Source: Planococcaceae bacterium UBA3378
GTDB taxonomy: Bacteria > Bacillota > Bacilli > Bacillales_A > Planococcaceae
Assembly (NCBI GenBank): GCA_002359075.1
Contig: DEQA01000209.1
Location: forward strand, 1-9,197
Length of the DNA: 9,197 bases
Reading direction: 5' to 3'
The position numbers and the translations under genes are program-made. This document shows positions 1 to 6,269 of the stretch, piece by piece. The notes beneath the pieces were generated by a model, which was given only the letters and a program-made list of their open reading frames with translations, had not been told where the DNA came from and did not search any database. How positions within the stretch are numbered: position 1 is the first letter of the stretch; each line of letters opens with the position of its first letter.

Positions 1-41
1 GAAAAAGAAATCAAAGGTAACATAGGGAAAGGGGAGTTTAA

Positions 42-1334
42 ATGGATGAGGTAATGTATTTGATGAACAGCTTGTGGACGATGGTAGGGGCCATCCTTGT
101 CATTTTTATGATTGCCGGATTTATTCTTTTGGAAGCAGGCTCGACTCGGATGAAAAATGCGGGGCATGTGGCAGGAAAAACTGTCTTTACATTCGGGCTG
201 GCATCCCTTGTGTTTTGGGCTGTAGGCTATGCGTTTATTTTTGGCAGCAACGCAAACTTCTTCACCGGTATGACAGATTTCTTCTATTCAGGCGAAAATG
301 CAGCAGACGGTTCATTGGCAACAACGGTATTCTTCGTGTTCCAATTAGCTTTTGCAGGCATCTCCGTAACTATTGCATTAGGCGGCTTTGCAGAACGGGC
401 AAAATTCTCAGCCTATGTAATCTTCACTATTCTCTTCGGTATAATCGTTTATCCAATTATCGCCCACTGGGTATGGGGCGGCGGCTGGCTGGCTGAGCAC
501 GGCAAACAGGATTTTGCGGGCTCAACGGTTGTACACTTGACAGGCGCCATGGCAGCGCTGGCGGCAACGATTATTCTAAAACCGCGGATCGGCAAATACA
601 ATAAAGACGGCTCCGCAAATAATCTGGCAGGACACAATCAAGTATATACAGCATTGGCGGTACTGATCCTCTGGGTTGGCTGGTTCGGTTTCAATGCGGG
701 CAGTACAGTATCAGTGGATGGCTCTTTCTTTGGCTTTGTTGCTTTAAACACGAACCTGGCGGCTGGTGCCGGTGCGGTTGCGGCAACCTTGATCTCCTGG
801 CTAATATTAGGCAAGCCCGATATTCCAACGATTTTAAATGGAGCTTTAGCGGGGCTTGTTGCCATTACTGCATCTTGTGCCTTTGTGGACGTTTGGGCTT
901 CTGTCGTTATTGGATTTGTAGCGGGCATGATCGTATTTTTCAGCTGCCGCTTCTTTGAAAAACGTAAAATCGACGATCCGATTTTCGCTCTATCTGTTCA
1001 TGGGACAGCGGGAATATGGGGAACATTATCAAATGGCTTATTTGCAACACCGGAACTTGCGACGACTGGCCAGGCGGGCTTATTTTACGGGGGCGGTCTT
1101 CACCAGCTATGGGTACAGTTCATGGGTGTGGCGGTATGTGGTACTTTCGCATTTGCCGTATCCTTCACGATTCTTTGGGTGATGAAAAAAATAATGGGCA
1201 GCATCCGTGTATCAGAAGAAGAGGAAATAATGGGGCTGGATATTAGTGAGCATGGAAGCTACGGCTATCCGGAGCATATGGTAACAGAGACAGTGTTCAC
1301 TGCTTCAATGGGCGAGCAAAAAGGAATCGTTTGA
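42..1334 (+). CDS. amt: Ammonium transporter (Amt family)
   Basis: Integral membrane channel that moves ammonium/ammonia into the cell for nitrogen assimilation. The 430-aa protein has about 11 hydrophobic segments, as usual for bacterial Amt. Pore residues align with E. coli AmtB: the twin histidines are H165 (in DFAGSTVVHLTGAM) and H320 (in DPIFALSVHGTAGIWG); D157, W145 (HWVWGGGW) and S221 (GWFGFNAGST) match the external recruitment site. The cytoplasmic tail keeps GLDISEHGSYGY (398-409), the signature needed for channel coupling and PII contact. GGGGAG at 31-36 places the ATG five bases downstream. A terminator follows six bases after the stop. No glnK (PII) gene follows, unlike B. subtilis nrgAB; the next gene encodes a DUF294 protein. 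No GlnR/TnrA box is visible, but only 41 upstream bases are present. Identification is secure. Confidence 0.97.
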   Translation: MDEVMYLMNSLWTMVGAILVIFMIAGFILLEAGSTRMKNAGHVAGKTVFTFGLASLVFWAVGYAFIFGSNANFFTGMTDFFYSGENAADGSLATTVFFVFQLAFAGISVTIALGGFAERAKFSAYVIFTILFGIIVYPIIAHWVWGGGWLAEHGKQDFAGSTVVHLTGAMAALAATIILKPRIGKYNKDGSANNLAGHNQVYTALAVLILWVGWFGFNAGSTVSVDGSFFGFVALNTNLAAGAGAVAATLISWLILGKPDIPTILNGALAGLVAITASCAFVDVWASVVIGFVAGMIVFFSCRFFEKRKIDDPIFALSVHGTAGIWGTLSNGLFATPELATTGQAGLFYGGGLHQLWVQFMGVAVCGTFAFAVSFTILWVMKKIMGSIRVSEEEEIMGLDISEHGSYGYPEHMVTETVFTASMGEQKGIV

Positions 1335-1339
1335 TAAAA

Positions 1340-1380
1340 GGGGCGTGTTCTGAAAGTTTTTCCTTTCAGGACACCCCTTT
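1340..1380 (+). terminator. Rho-independent terminator after amt
   Basis: Left arm 1340-1356 (GGGGCGTGTTCTGAAAG) pairs with right arm 1363-1377 (CTTTCAGGACACCCC), with a two-base CG bulge and one G-T pair. The loop is TTTTTC. The 3' tail is only TTT, so termination may be partial and allow some readthrough into the DUF294 gene 50 bp downstream. Confidence 0.75.
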
Positions 1381-1430
1381 CTGGCATATAACCCATAAAG
1401 GGAGCTATTAGCAGGAGAGGGTGTGAATAG

Positions 1431-2405
1431 ATGGAAACGTACGAATCTATTCGGCTATGGAAAAATGAGCAAATTAATCACTTCCTTCATGATACCCGGT
1501 CGCTAAATCAATTTCATGATGAGGTCATGCTAAAGGTATTTTATGTTGCCAGGAAAAACATTAATTTGGCAAGTCCTTCGTGCCGCTACACATGGTTTAT
1601 TACAGGAAGCGGCGGCCGGTTTGAGCAGGGGCTTGTGAGTGATCAGGATCATGGGTTTATTTATGAACCATCCAATGGGCAAACTGATTCGTATTTCAAA
1701 CAGCTCGGACATGAGATAGCGGATGGACTCCATATAGTAGGCTACCCTTATTGTCAGGGAAACATTATGACGTCCAATCCAAAATGGAGCAAATCCCTAA
1801 TGAAATGGAAGGAACAGCTGCATCATTGGTTCGAGGATAAAAGCTGGGATTCAATCCGTCAGCTGCAAATTTTTTTTGATGCCCGACCTTTATATGGCGA
1901 AGAAGCGTTAGTCAGGGAGCTGAAATCGTTCTTTTTTTTATACCTGCAAGATCATCCGCAGCTGCTGCAGCGATTCGCCCGGAATATCGAGCATATAAAG
2001 AATGGGATCGGCCTGCTGGGGCAGATTTTAGAGGAGCGTTACGGTGTATACGAAGGATATGTGGATTTAAAATACGCTGCCTTTCTGCCCTATGTAAACA
2101 CCGTCCGTCTTCTTGCTATAAAAGAAGGGATGTTTGAAACGCCGACGCTTGCCCGAATAGCTGCCTTGAAAAAAAGAAAGGAGTATTCACGGCTGCTGCA
2201 GCATAGCGAGCAGAATTTTCAAAGTCTGCTGACCTACCGTCTTTCTTTAGCAGATGCCAGACATTATACCGATACGCACTATTTACATCTTGAAACATTA
2301 TCAAAGCAAGAGCGCAAGGAGCTGAAGCAAATTTTAAAAGACGGAAAACAGCTTCACAGCCGTGTGTTGGCTTACATAAAAAAGGATGCAGCATATGGTG
2401 TTTGA
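1431..2405 (+). CDS. DUF294-type putative nucleotidyltransferase (GlnD-like fold)
   Basis: 324-aa soluble protein. Residues 57-78 hold the DUF294 nucleotidyltransferase signature ITGSGGRFEQG...SDQDHGFIY: G59-S60, R63 and the metal-binding pair D71/D73 resemble the GSxxR...DxD active site of GlnD-type enzymes. The second half (about 148-320) matches the DUF294 C-terminal domain, with FFDARPLYGE at 149-157 and DLKYAAFLPYVNTVRLLAIKEG at 212-233. CBS and cyclic-nucleotide domains, often fused in front of DUF294 in Proteobacteria, are absent, so this is the short stand-alone form. AGGAGAGG at 1413-1420 supports the ATG. The stop overlaps the start of the following exonuclease by 11 bp, implying coupled translation. 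The biochemical substrate is unknown; nucleotidyl transfer is inferred from the fold. The position behind amt suggests, but does not show, a link to nitrogen signalling. Confidence 0.85.
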   Translation: METYESIRLWKNEQINHFLHDTRSLNQFHDEVMLKVFYVARKNINLASPSCRYTWFITGSGGRFEQGLVSDQDHGFIYEPSNGQTDSYFKQLGHEIADGLHIVGYPYCQGNIMTSNPKWSKSLMKWKEQLHHWFEDKSWDSIRQLQIFFDARPLYGEEALVRELKSFFFLYLQDHPQLLQRFARNIEHIKNGIGLLGQILEERYGVYEGYVDLKYAAFLPYVNTVRLLAIKEGMFETPTLARIAALKKRKEYSRLLQHSEQNFQSLLTYRLSLADARHYTDTHYLHLETLSKQERKELKQILKDGKQLHSRVLAYIKKDAAYGV

Positions 2406-3120
2406 ACCGTTTATGCAATTATTGAGAGGGTTAAGAGGGCGGCTTGAAGGAGATGCGGGGGCAGGCAGCATTCAAAATGCCCGGCAGTTGGCATATTTGC
2501 GCAGCATCCAGCGAGATCATCAATGGGACCCGATGAATATACCATTAAAGGATGTTCCGTTTGTGCTCTTTGATATCGAAACAACAGGTTTTCACCCGGA
2601 ACAGGGAGACAGCATATTATCAATTGGTGCGGTTAAAATGCGGGGTGCTGCTATTTTAGAGGAGACATTTTACTCGCTTGTACGGTATGAAAAGGAAGTA
2701 CCTCCTCATATTACAAACCTAACGAACATTACAACAGAGGAGGTAAGGGCAGCCCGGCCATTTTCTGCTGTCTATAGGGAGCTATTGGAATTTAAGTCAA
2801 ACAGTACACTGGTGGCACATCATTCCGCCCATGAACGAACATTTATGGAATACACAAGTGCAAAGCTGCTGCGTACCCCTTTTACACATAGGATTATCGA
2901 TACTTCTTTTTTATTCAGGGCAGTAAATCCGTCCTTATCATTAGCAGCGCTAGAGGAATTATGTTTCCATCATAAAATCGAAGTAAAAGACCGCCATCAT
3001 GCGCTAGGTGATGCCAAAATGACAGCGCTGCTTTGGAGCCTCTATATTGAAGAGGCAGTAAAGCAGGGGTATGAAACACTAAATGATGTATATGTAAAAT
3101 TTTCACAGATGCTGCCATAA
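2395..3120 (+). CDS. DEDDh-family 3'-5' exonuclease (DnaQ/PolC epsilon-like)
   Basis: 241-aa protein with an exonuclease domain at about 55-222. ExoI is VLFDIETTGF (D60, E62). ExoII is LVAHHSAHERTFM (139-151), where E147 stands in the usual Asp position. ExoIII is DRHHALGDAKMT, with H201 and D206, which makes it DEDDh. About 55 residues precede the domain and hold no motif I recognise. It lacks polymerase domains, so it acts as a free-standing nuclease on DNA or RNA. ATG 2395 is preferred over the in-frame ATG at 2386 because the purine-rich AAAAAGG (2379-2385) directly abuts 2386 but lies nine bases from 2395. It overlaps the DUF294 gene by 11 bp, and this pair also recurs next to transporter genes in other bacteria (from memory). 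The fold is secure; the role is unknown. Confidence 0.88.
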   Translation: MVFEPFMQLLRGLRGRLEGDAGAGSIQNARQLAYLRSIQRDHQWDPMNIPLKDVPFVLFDIETTGFHPEQGDSILSIGAVKMRGAAILEETFYSLVRYEKEVPPHITNLTNITTEEVRAARPFSAVYRELLEFKSNSTLVAHHSAHERTFMEYTSAKLLRTPFTHRIIDTSFLFRAVNPSLSLAALEELCFHHKIEVKDRHHALGDAKMTALLWSLYIEEAVKQGYETLNDVYVKFSQMLP

Positions 3121-3124
3121 CGAA

Positions 3125-3168
3125 AACAGACTTTGCTGCCGGAATATCGGTACAAAGCCTGTTGTTTT
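3125..3168. terminator. Bidirectional terminator between the exonuclease and murE-like genes
   Basis: Left arm 3125-3135 (AACAGACTTTG) pairs with 3153-3163 (CAAAGCCTGTT), with one mismatch. An inner CCG/CGG stem extends the hairpin. TTTT follows on the + strand, and AAAA before the left arm supplies a T-run for the convergent - strand gene. Confidence 0.65.
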
Positions 3169-3197
3169 GGAGTGCCGCTGTAACGTCTTATAAAAAA

Positions 3198-4607
3198 TTA
3201 TCCGCTTGAAAAAGCTTCTAGAATGCTTGTTACTGTTTCGATGTCGTTTTTTGTTTTTAACTGGAAAGGAACGTCATACGATTCCGGGCCCATGCCGGTA
3301 ATTAGTATCCACTCTTCCTGCTCTGCATTTAGCATTGCCAGTTCAATGGCTACTGTCCTGTCAACAATGACCTGATGTACAGGGAGGTAGGTTACATATT
3401 TTTCATATAGTGCTCTAGGGTCCTGATTTTCAATCTTATCTAACGTAAGGAAAGTCTGGGAGCTGAAGCGTTTAGAAACATCCATCATTGCCTCATACTT
3501 TGCCTGATAGCGATTTGCCCGAAATCCAAAAATATGTGTAATACGCGAAGGCTGGAATCGTTTAATTGTCTGAAAGCACTGCATAAGGGCATCAGTAGAG
3601 TGGGCATAATCCACTACGACTTTGCTGTGGTTAAGACCGTTGAAAATTTGAAATCTGCCGGGTACACCATGAAAGTCGATTAAAAGCTGCTGGGTCAGCC
3701 TGACAGGGATTTGGAAATAATCGGCTGCCAGTATTGCTGCTATACAGTTATAATGATTGTGGATACCGGCTAATGGAAGATAAAAGGAAAATGATTCTGT
3801 CCCATTGGCTAACGTAAAGTGCTTTACATAATCGCTTGTTAGCCGGATTGCTGCCTGCTGACCAAAGACCAGTGGCTTTTCGACCCGCTCAGCCAGCTGT
3901 TGGCCCCAGCTTTGATCCCCGTTTATGATAGCAGCTCCCGATGATTTAAGCTGGGAAAATAAACTTGCCTTTACACCGAAATACTGCTCCATCGTTTCAT
4001 GATAATCTAAATGGTCGTCATCCAAATTAGTGAAAATAAGTACATCGAAATTAATACCGTACACTCGCTGCTGGTAAATACCATGGGAAGATACTTCCAT
4101 CACGACAAATTCATCCGAGGAGCTGTTCATGAGCTCGTAGAATTTGACGATATCCATTGTCGTGTTGGTTGATGGGATTTCCTGCTTATTTACTATGTTC
4201 GTAACCGTCCCGAGCAGTGCAGTCTGATACCCGCAGCTGCTGAACAGATAATGAAGTAAGTAGGCGGTCGTTGTTTTCCCGTTCGTACCGGTAATGCCGA
4301 TCAGCTTTTTTTGCGCTAAAGCATGTGGATACAGCAACGCCAAAAGCTGCGCTAAAAACCGACGGCTATCGGAAACGGTGACATAAGGAACACCGCAATC
4401 AAACGACTGTTTTTCGCCGAAAATAACCACCGCACCGTTATTGATTGCTTGGTCAATATGTTGATGTCCGTCTGTTATGGCACCTTCAATCGCCACGAAT
4501 GCATAATGAGGTTTTATATCACGGGAATTGTTCGTTACGCCTTTAATTTCAAGGGATATGGGTATTTTAGTATTCAACAGCCTCCAAACGATTTCGTCTA
4601 ATTTCAT
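3198..4607 (-). CDS. MurE-like Mur ligase with divergent substrate motifs
   Basis: 469-aa three-domain Mur ligase; the family joins an amino acid to a UDP-MurNAc-peptide using ATP in the cytoplasm. N-terminal domain: NNSRDIKP...VAIEGAITDGHQHI. Central domain: P-loop GTNGKTT (107-113), EVSSHG (171-176), FTNLDDDHLDYH (192-203), probable carbamylated K213 and VPGRF (315-319). The C-terminal domain begins near VVDYAHSTDAL (331-341). In MurE the C-terminal domain reads GGDR, DNP(R/A) and GKGHE. Here these are GFRANR (361-366), DKIENQDP (390-397) and GMGPE (438-442), so the residues that grip DAP or lysine are replaced. The gene is alone, not in a dcw cluster, and is probably a MurE paralogue rather than the essential enzyme. 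It might attach another amino acid or act on another substrate. AAGGAGAAG about seven bases upstream supports the ATG. The family is secure, the substrate is not. Confidence 0.85.
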   Translation of the reverse strand: MKLDEIVWRLLNTKIPISLEIKGVTNNSRDIKPHYAFVAIEGAITDGHQHIDQAINNGAVVIFGEKQSFDCGVPYVTVSDSRRFLAQLLALLYPHALAQKKLIGITGTNGKTTTAYLLHYLFSSCGYQTALLGTVTNIVNKQEIPSTNTTMDIVKFYELMNSSSDEFVVMEVSSHGIYQQRVYGINFDVLIFTNLDDDHLDYHETMEQYFGVKASLFSQLKSSGAAIINGDQSWGQQLAERVEKPLVFGQQAAIRLTSDYVKHFTLANGTESFSFYLPLAGIHNHYNCIAAILAADYFQIPVRLTQQLLIDFHGVPGRFQIFNGLNHSKVVVDYAHSTDALMQCFQTIKRFQPSRITHIFGFRANRYQAKYEAMMDVSKRFSSQTFLTLDKIENQDPRALYEKYVTYLPVHQVIVDRTVAIELAMLNAEQEEWILITGMGPESYDVPFQLKTKNDIETVTSILEAFSSG

Positions 4608-4643
4608 CTAGTTCTTCTCCTTCAATTATAAAAGGGGGCGCAT

Positions 4644-4730
4644 ATGATAGCAGCCGATCCTTTTAATCGTCATTGCTTCGTTATATGGCTGATGGAGTCC
4701 AACAAAAAACTATATATGAAAGTAGGGTGA
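4644..4730 (+). CDS. Candidate small peptide (28 aa), unrecognised
   Basis: An ATG follows AAAGGGGG (4631-4638) by five bases, a strong ribosome binding site. It opens a 28-codon frame, MIAADPFNRHCFVIWLMESN then KKLYMKVG, with a short hydrophobic stretch (CFVIWLM) and a basic end. I recognise no family. It lies in the upstream region of the divergent murE-like gene and ends five bases before the next candidate frame. A downstream terminator implies that a short + strand transcript exists here, but coding is unproven and the frame could be chance. Confidence 0.25.
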   Translation: MIAADPFNRHCFVIWLMESNKKLYMKVG

Positions 4731-4734
4731 ACAG

Positions 4735-4836
4735 TTGAAGGGAAACGATACGTATAAGTCATGTACTTTAATGGAAGGAATTGGGCATTCTTCTGAAGAA
4801 ACAGGAACAATGGATGTAGATACACCATCTACTTAG
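4735..4836 (+). CDS. Candidate small peptide (33 aa, TTG start), unrecognised
   Basis: A TTG start lies four bases after AGTAGGGTGA. The frame encodes 33 residues, MKGNDTYKSCTLMEGIGHSS followed by EETGTMDVDTPST. It is hydrophilic, with an acidic Ser/Thr-rich end and a single Cys. Its TAG stop lies inside the left arm of a strong terminator (4835-4867), an arrangement typical of a real short transcription unit. No family is recognised. It might be a signalling peptide or a leader peptide, or the locus may be a non-coding RNA; the sequence does not decide. Confidence 0.3.
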   Translation: MKGNDTYKSCTLMEGIGHSSEETGTMDVDTPST

Positions 4837-4867
4837 AGGTAATGAATAGCAGTCGTTACCTCTTTTT
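4835..4867 (+). terminator. Strong + strand terminator of a short transcription unit
   Basis: Perfect 8-bp stem AGAGGTAA (4835-4842) / TTACCTCT (4856-4863) with a 13-base loop and a run of five T at 4863-4867. No T-run exists on the opposite strand, so it serves + strand RNA. The only upstream gene runs the other way, so the RNA it ends must begin between roughly 4610 and 4800. Confidence 0.78.
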
Positions 4868-5018
4868 GTCATATTTTAAATAACATTCATACGTAGATTT
4901 GAAAAAAAGCATATGGAGAGAGGAGGCTTGGCTTCGCTCGCAGTGAAATGTGCAATTAAGGGGAAAAACTTCTTTTATAGAGATTGAGTAGTGAGGAAAA
5001 AAGATGCTTAAGAGCGTT

Positions 5019-5068
5019 TGTATTGATAATGTTATGTTCCTGATATATTTCTGTAATATTTTTGCTAT
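5019..5068 (+). promoter_or_regulatory. Phased array of five WalR-like half-sites upstream of the LysM endopeptidase
   Basis: The half-sites TGTATT (5019), TGTTAT (5030), TGATAT (5041), TGTAAT (5052) and TGCTAT (5063) start exactly 11 bp apart, with 5-bp spacers. The WalR (YycF) box is TGTWAH-N5-TGTWAH. The second and fourth sites match fully and the others differ at one base. WalRK controls LytE-type hydrolases in B. subtilis, so regulation of the next gene by WalR is a reasonable inference. The last half-site overlaps the extended -10. Confidence 0.6.
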
Positions 5069-5071
5069 AGT
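5063..5071 (+). promoter_or_regulatory. Extended -10 promoter of the LysM endopeptidase gene
   Basis: TGCTATAGT provides a TGn extension plus TATAGT (5066-5071). The region 17 bp upstream has no good -35 hexamer and is occupied by WalR-like half-sites, which fits an activator-dependent promoter. Predicted transcription start is near 5078, about 48 bases before the ATG. Confidence 0.5.
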
Positions 5072-5125
5072 ATCATTTAAGTATTAATCACTAATAAATA
5101 TACGATATATATAGGAGAATAGATT

Positions 5126-5911
5126 ATGGGAAAGAATAAATGGGCTGCGAAAATAGCAGCAGTTGCTCTAGGTTCATCAATATTACTATCGTCATTTGGT
5201 TCGGCTTCGGCTGCTTCATATACAGTTAAATCAGGCGATTCCTTATGGAAAATAGCGGCACAGCAAGGTGTGACAACACAAAAAATAATGCAGTGGAACA
5301 ATTTATCCTCAGGGATCATTTATCCAGGCCAAAAGCTTCAGCTAAATACAGGAACTTCTGCAGCTTCTACAGTTTCTACAGTTTCCGCTACTACAACATA
5401 TACTGTAAAAGCGGGCGATACATTATCAGGCATTGCAAAAAAATACGGGGTAACCTATCAACAGCTAAAGCAATGGAATAACCTGTCGTCAACGAACATT
5501 TTTGCAGGACAGAAGTTAAAGGTGAATGGTTCAGTCGCTGCAGCTTCAGCAAAAAGCAATGTTGTCAGCGTGGCGAAAAAATACTTAGGTATTAAATATA
5601 CATATGGCGGAGTATCGCCCAGCAGAGGATTTGATTGCTCAGGATTCGTAACATATGTCTACAATGAAGTGGGAAATTCTACACCGCGCCGGACAGCTGC
5701 AGGTTTTTATAATGCATCGAAGAAAGTAAGTATGCCGCAAGCGGGTGACCTTGTATTCTTTAAAGGGACGACTTCCCAGCCGGGCATTACACATATCGGT
5801 ATTTATATTGGCAATAATCAAATGATCAATGCAAGCAACGGAGGCGTAACAATCGACAATATTTACAATTCATACTGGAAGAAGCATTTATCCGGATTTG
5901 GCCGTATATAG
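5126..5911 (+). CDS. Secreted LysM-NlpC/P60 peptidoglycan D,L-endopeptidase (LytE-like)
   Basis: 261-aa exported cell-wall hydrolase. A signal peptide (1-30) has a basic start, a hydrophobic core and a probable cut at ASA-A. Two LysM domains bind glycan: 32-74 (YTVKSGDSLWKIA...YPGQKLQL) and 92-133 (YTVKAGDTLSGIA...FAGQKLKV), separated by a Ser/Thr/Ala linker. The NlpC/P60 domain (about 145-261) has nucleophile C171 in GFDCSGFV, H223 in THIGIYIG and a polar third residue N235 in MINAS, as I recall for LytE-type enzymes. The family cuts D-Glu to diamino-acid bonds in stem peptides during growth and cell separation. AGGAGA (5113-5118) lies seven bases before the ATG. It is monocistronic, with its own promoter, WalR-like sites and terminator. 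B. subtilis LytE has three LysM domains, so an exact orthology is not claimed. Confidence 0.93.
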   Translation: MGKNKWAAKIAAVALGSSILLSSFGSASAASYTVKSGDSLWKIAAQQGVTTQKIMQWNNLSSGIIYPGQKLQLNTGTSAASTVSTVSATTTYTVKAGDTLSGIAKKYGVTYQQLKQWNNLSSTNIFAGQKLKVNGSVAAASAKSNVVSVAKKYLGIKYTYGGVSPSRGFDCSGFVTYVYNEVGNSTPRRTAAGFYNASKKVSMPQAGDLVFFKGTTSQPGITHIGIYIGNNQMINASNGGVTIDNIYNSYWKKHLSGFGRI

Positions 5912-5967
5912 GAAAAACAGTTGGGTGCAATGGTTATCTAGGGTGAAATATTTATAATCAAACCACT

Positions 5968-6006
5968 AAAAAGGTATTACATTTTAATGATGTAGTACCT
6001 TTTTTT
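5968..6006 (+). terminator. Terminator of the LysM endopeptidase gene
   Basis: A 15-bp stem (5968-5982 with 5990-6004) contains one G-T pair, a 7-base loop TTTAATG and seven T at 6000-6006. AAAAAGG on the left arm would also give a weaker terminator on the - strand. Confidence 0.85.
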
Positions 6007-6204
6007 ATTGTATTTATAAGTAAATATATATATATGGTGTTATATGTCATATTATTATTAAAATATAGGTATATTAAGATATATATGAGATATGTTCAGG
6101 TATCTTCAAAAGCATATAGGGATTTACAACGATAAGCAATGAATGTTACCAAACATCGCTTTGAGAAGGTTGTTAACGTTTCCGAATAAACTTTGAGTAC
6201 CATG
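6007..6204. other. AT-rich intergenic spacer with one arm of an 18-bp inverted repeat
   Basis: No gene is seen. An alternating AT tract lies at 6024-6035 in very AT-rich sequence up to about 6100. At 6119-6136 is GGGATTTACAACGATAAG, found again as an exact reverse complement at 7242-7259. The remainder (6137-6204) holds nothing I can name. Confidence 0.5.
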
Positions 6205-6250
6205 AAAAAACCACCTAAAACAGTTTACGTAATCGTTTTAGATGGTTTTT
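6205..6250. terminator. Terminator at the 3' end of the orphan gene
   Basis: Left arm 6206-6221 (AAAAACCACCTAAAAC) pairs with 6235-6250 (GTTTTAGATGGTTTTT), with one mismatch and a 13-base loop. T-runs exist on both strands. It lies 20 bp beyond the stop of the - strand gene ending at 6270 and most likely serves that gene. Confidence 0.75.
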
Positions 6251-6269
6251 AGTTTTGATAGAGAGAGAA

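Noticed and set aside
2386..2394. Upstream ATG at 2386 as exonuclease start
   Set aside because: The purine-rich ribosome binding site abuts it with no spacing, whereas ATG 2395 has a nine-base spacing.
2116..2418. 100-codon open frame on the - strand inside the DUF294 gene
   Set aside because: It is a shadow of a well-supported + strand gene, with no ribosome binding site or recognisable protein features.
4913..4987. 24-codon frame near a perfect AGGAGG
   Set aside because: AGGAGG (4921-4926) is inside the frame rather than before its ATG, and no start at proper spacing follows it. Not enough to call a gene.
5004..5087. 27-codon hydrophobic frame with GAGG seven bases before its ATG
   Set aside because: It lies across the promoter and phased WalR-like sites of the LysM gene. 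Hydrophobic codons are expected in such AT-rich sequence, and it has no terminator of its own.
6024..6100. AT-rich tract as a replication origin or iteron region
   Set aside because: Only simple AT alternation is present, with no iterons, DnaA boxes or replication gene nearby.
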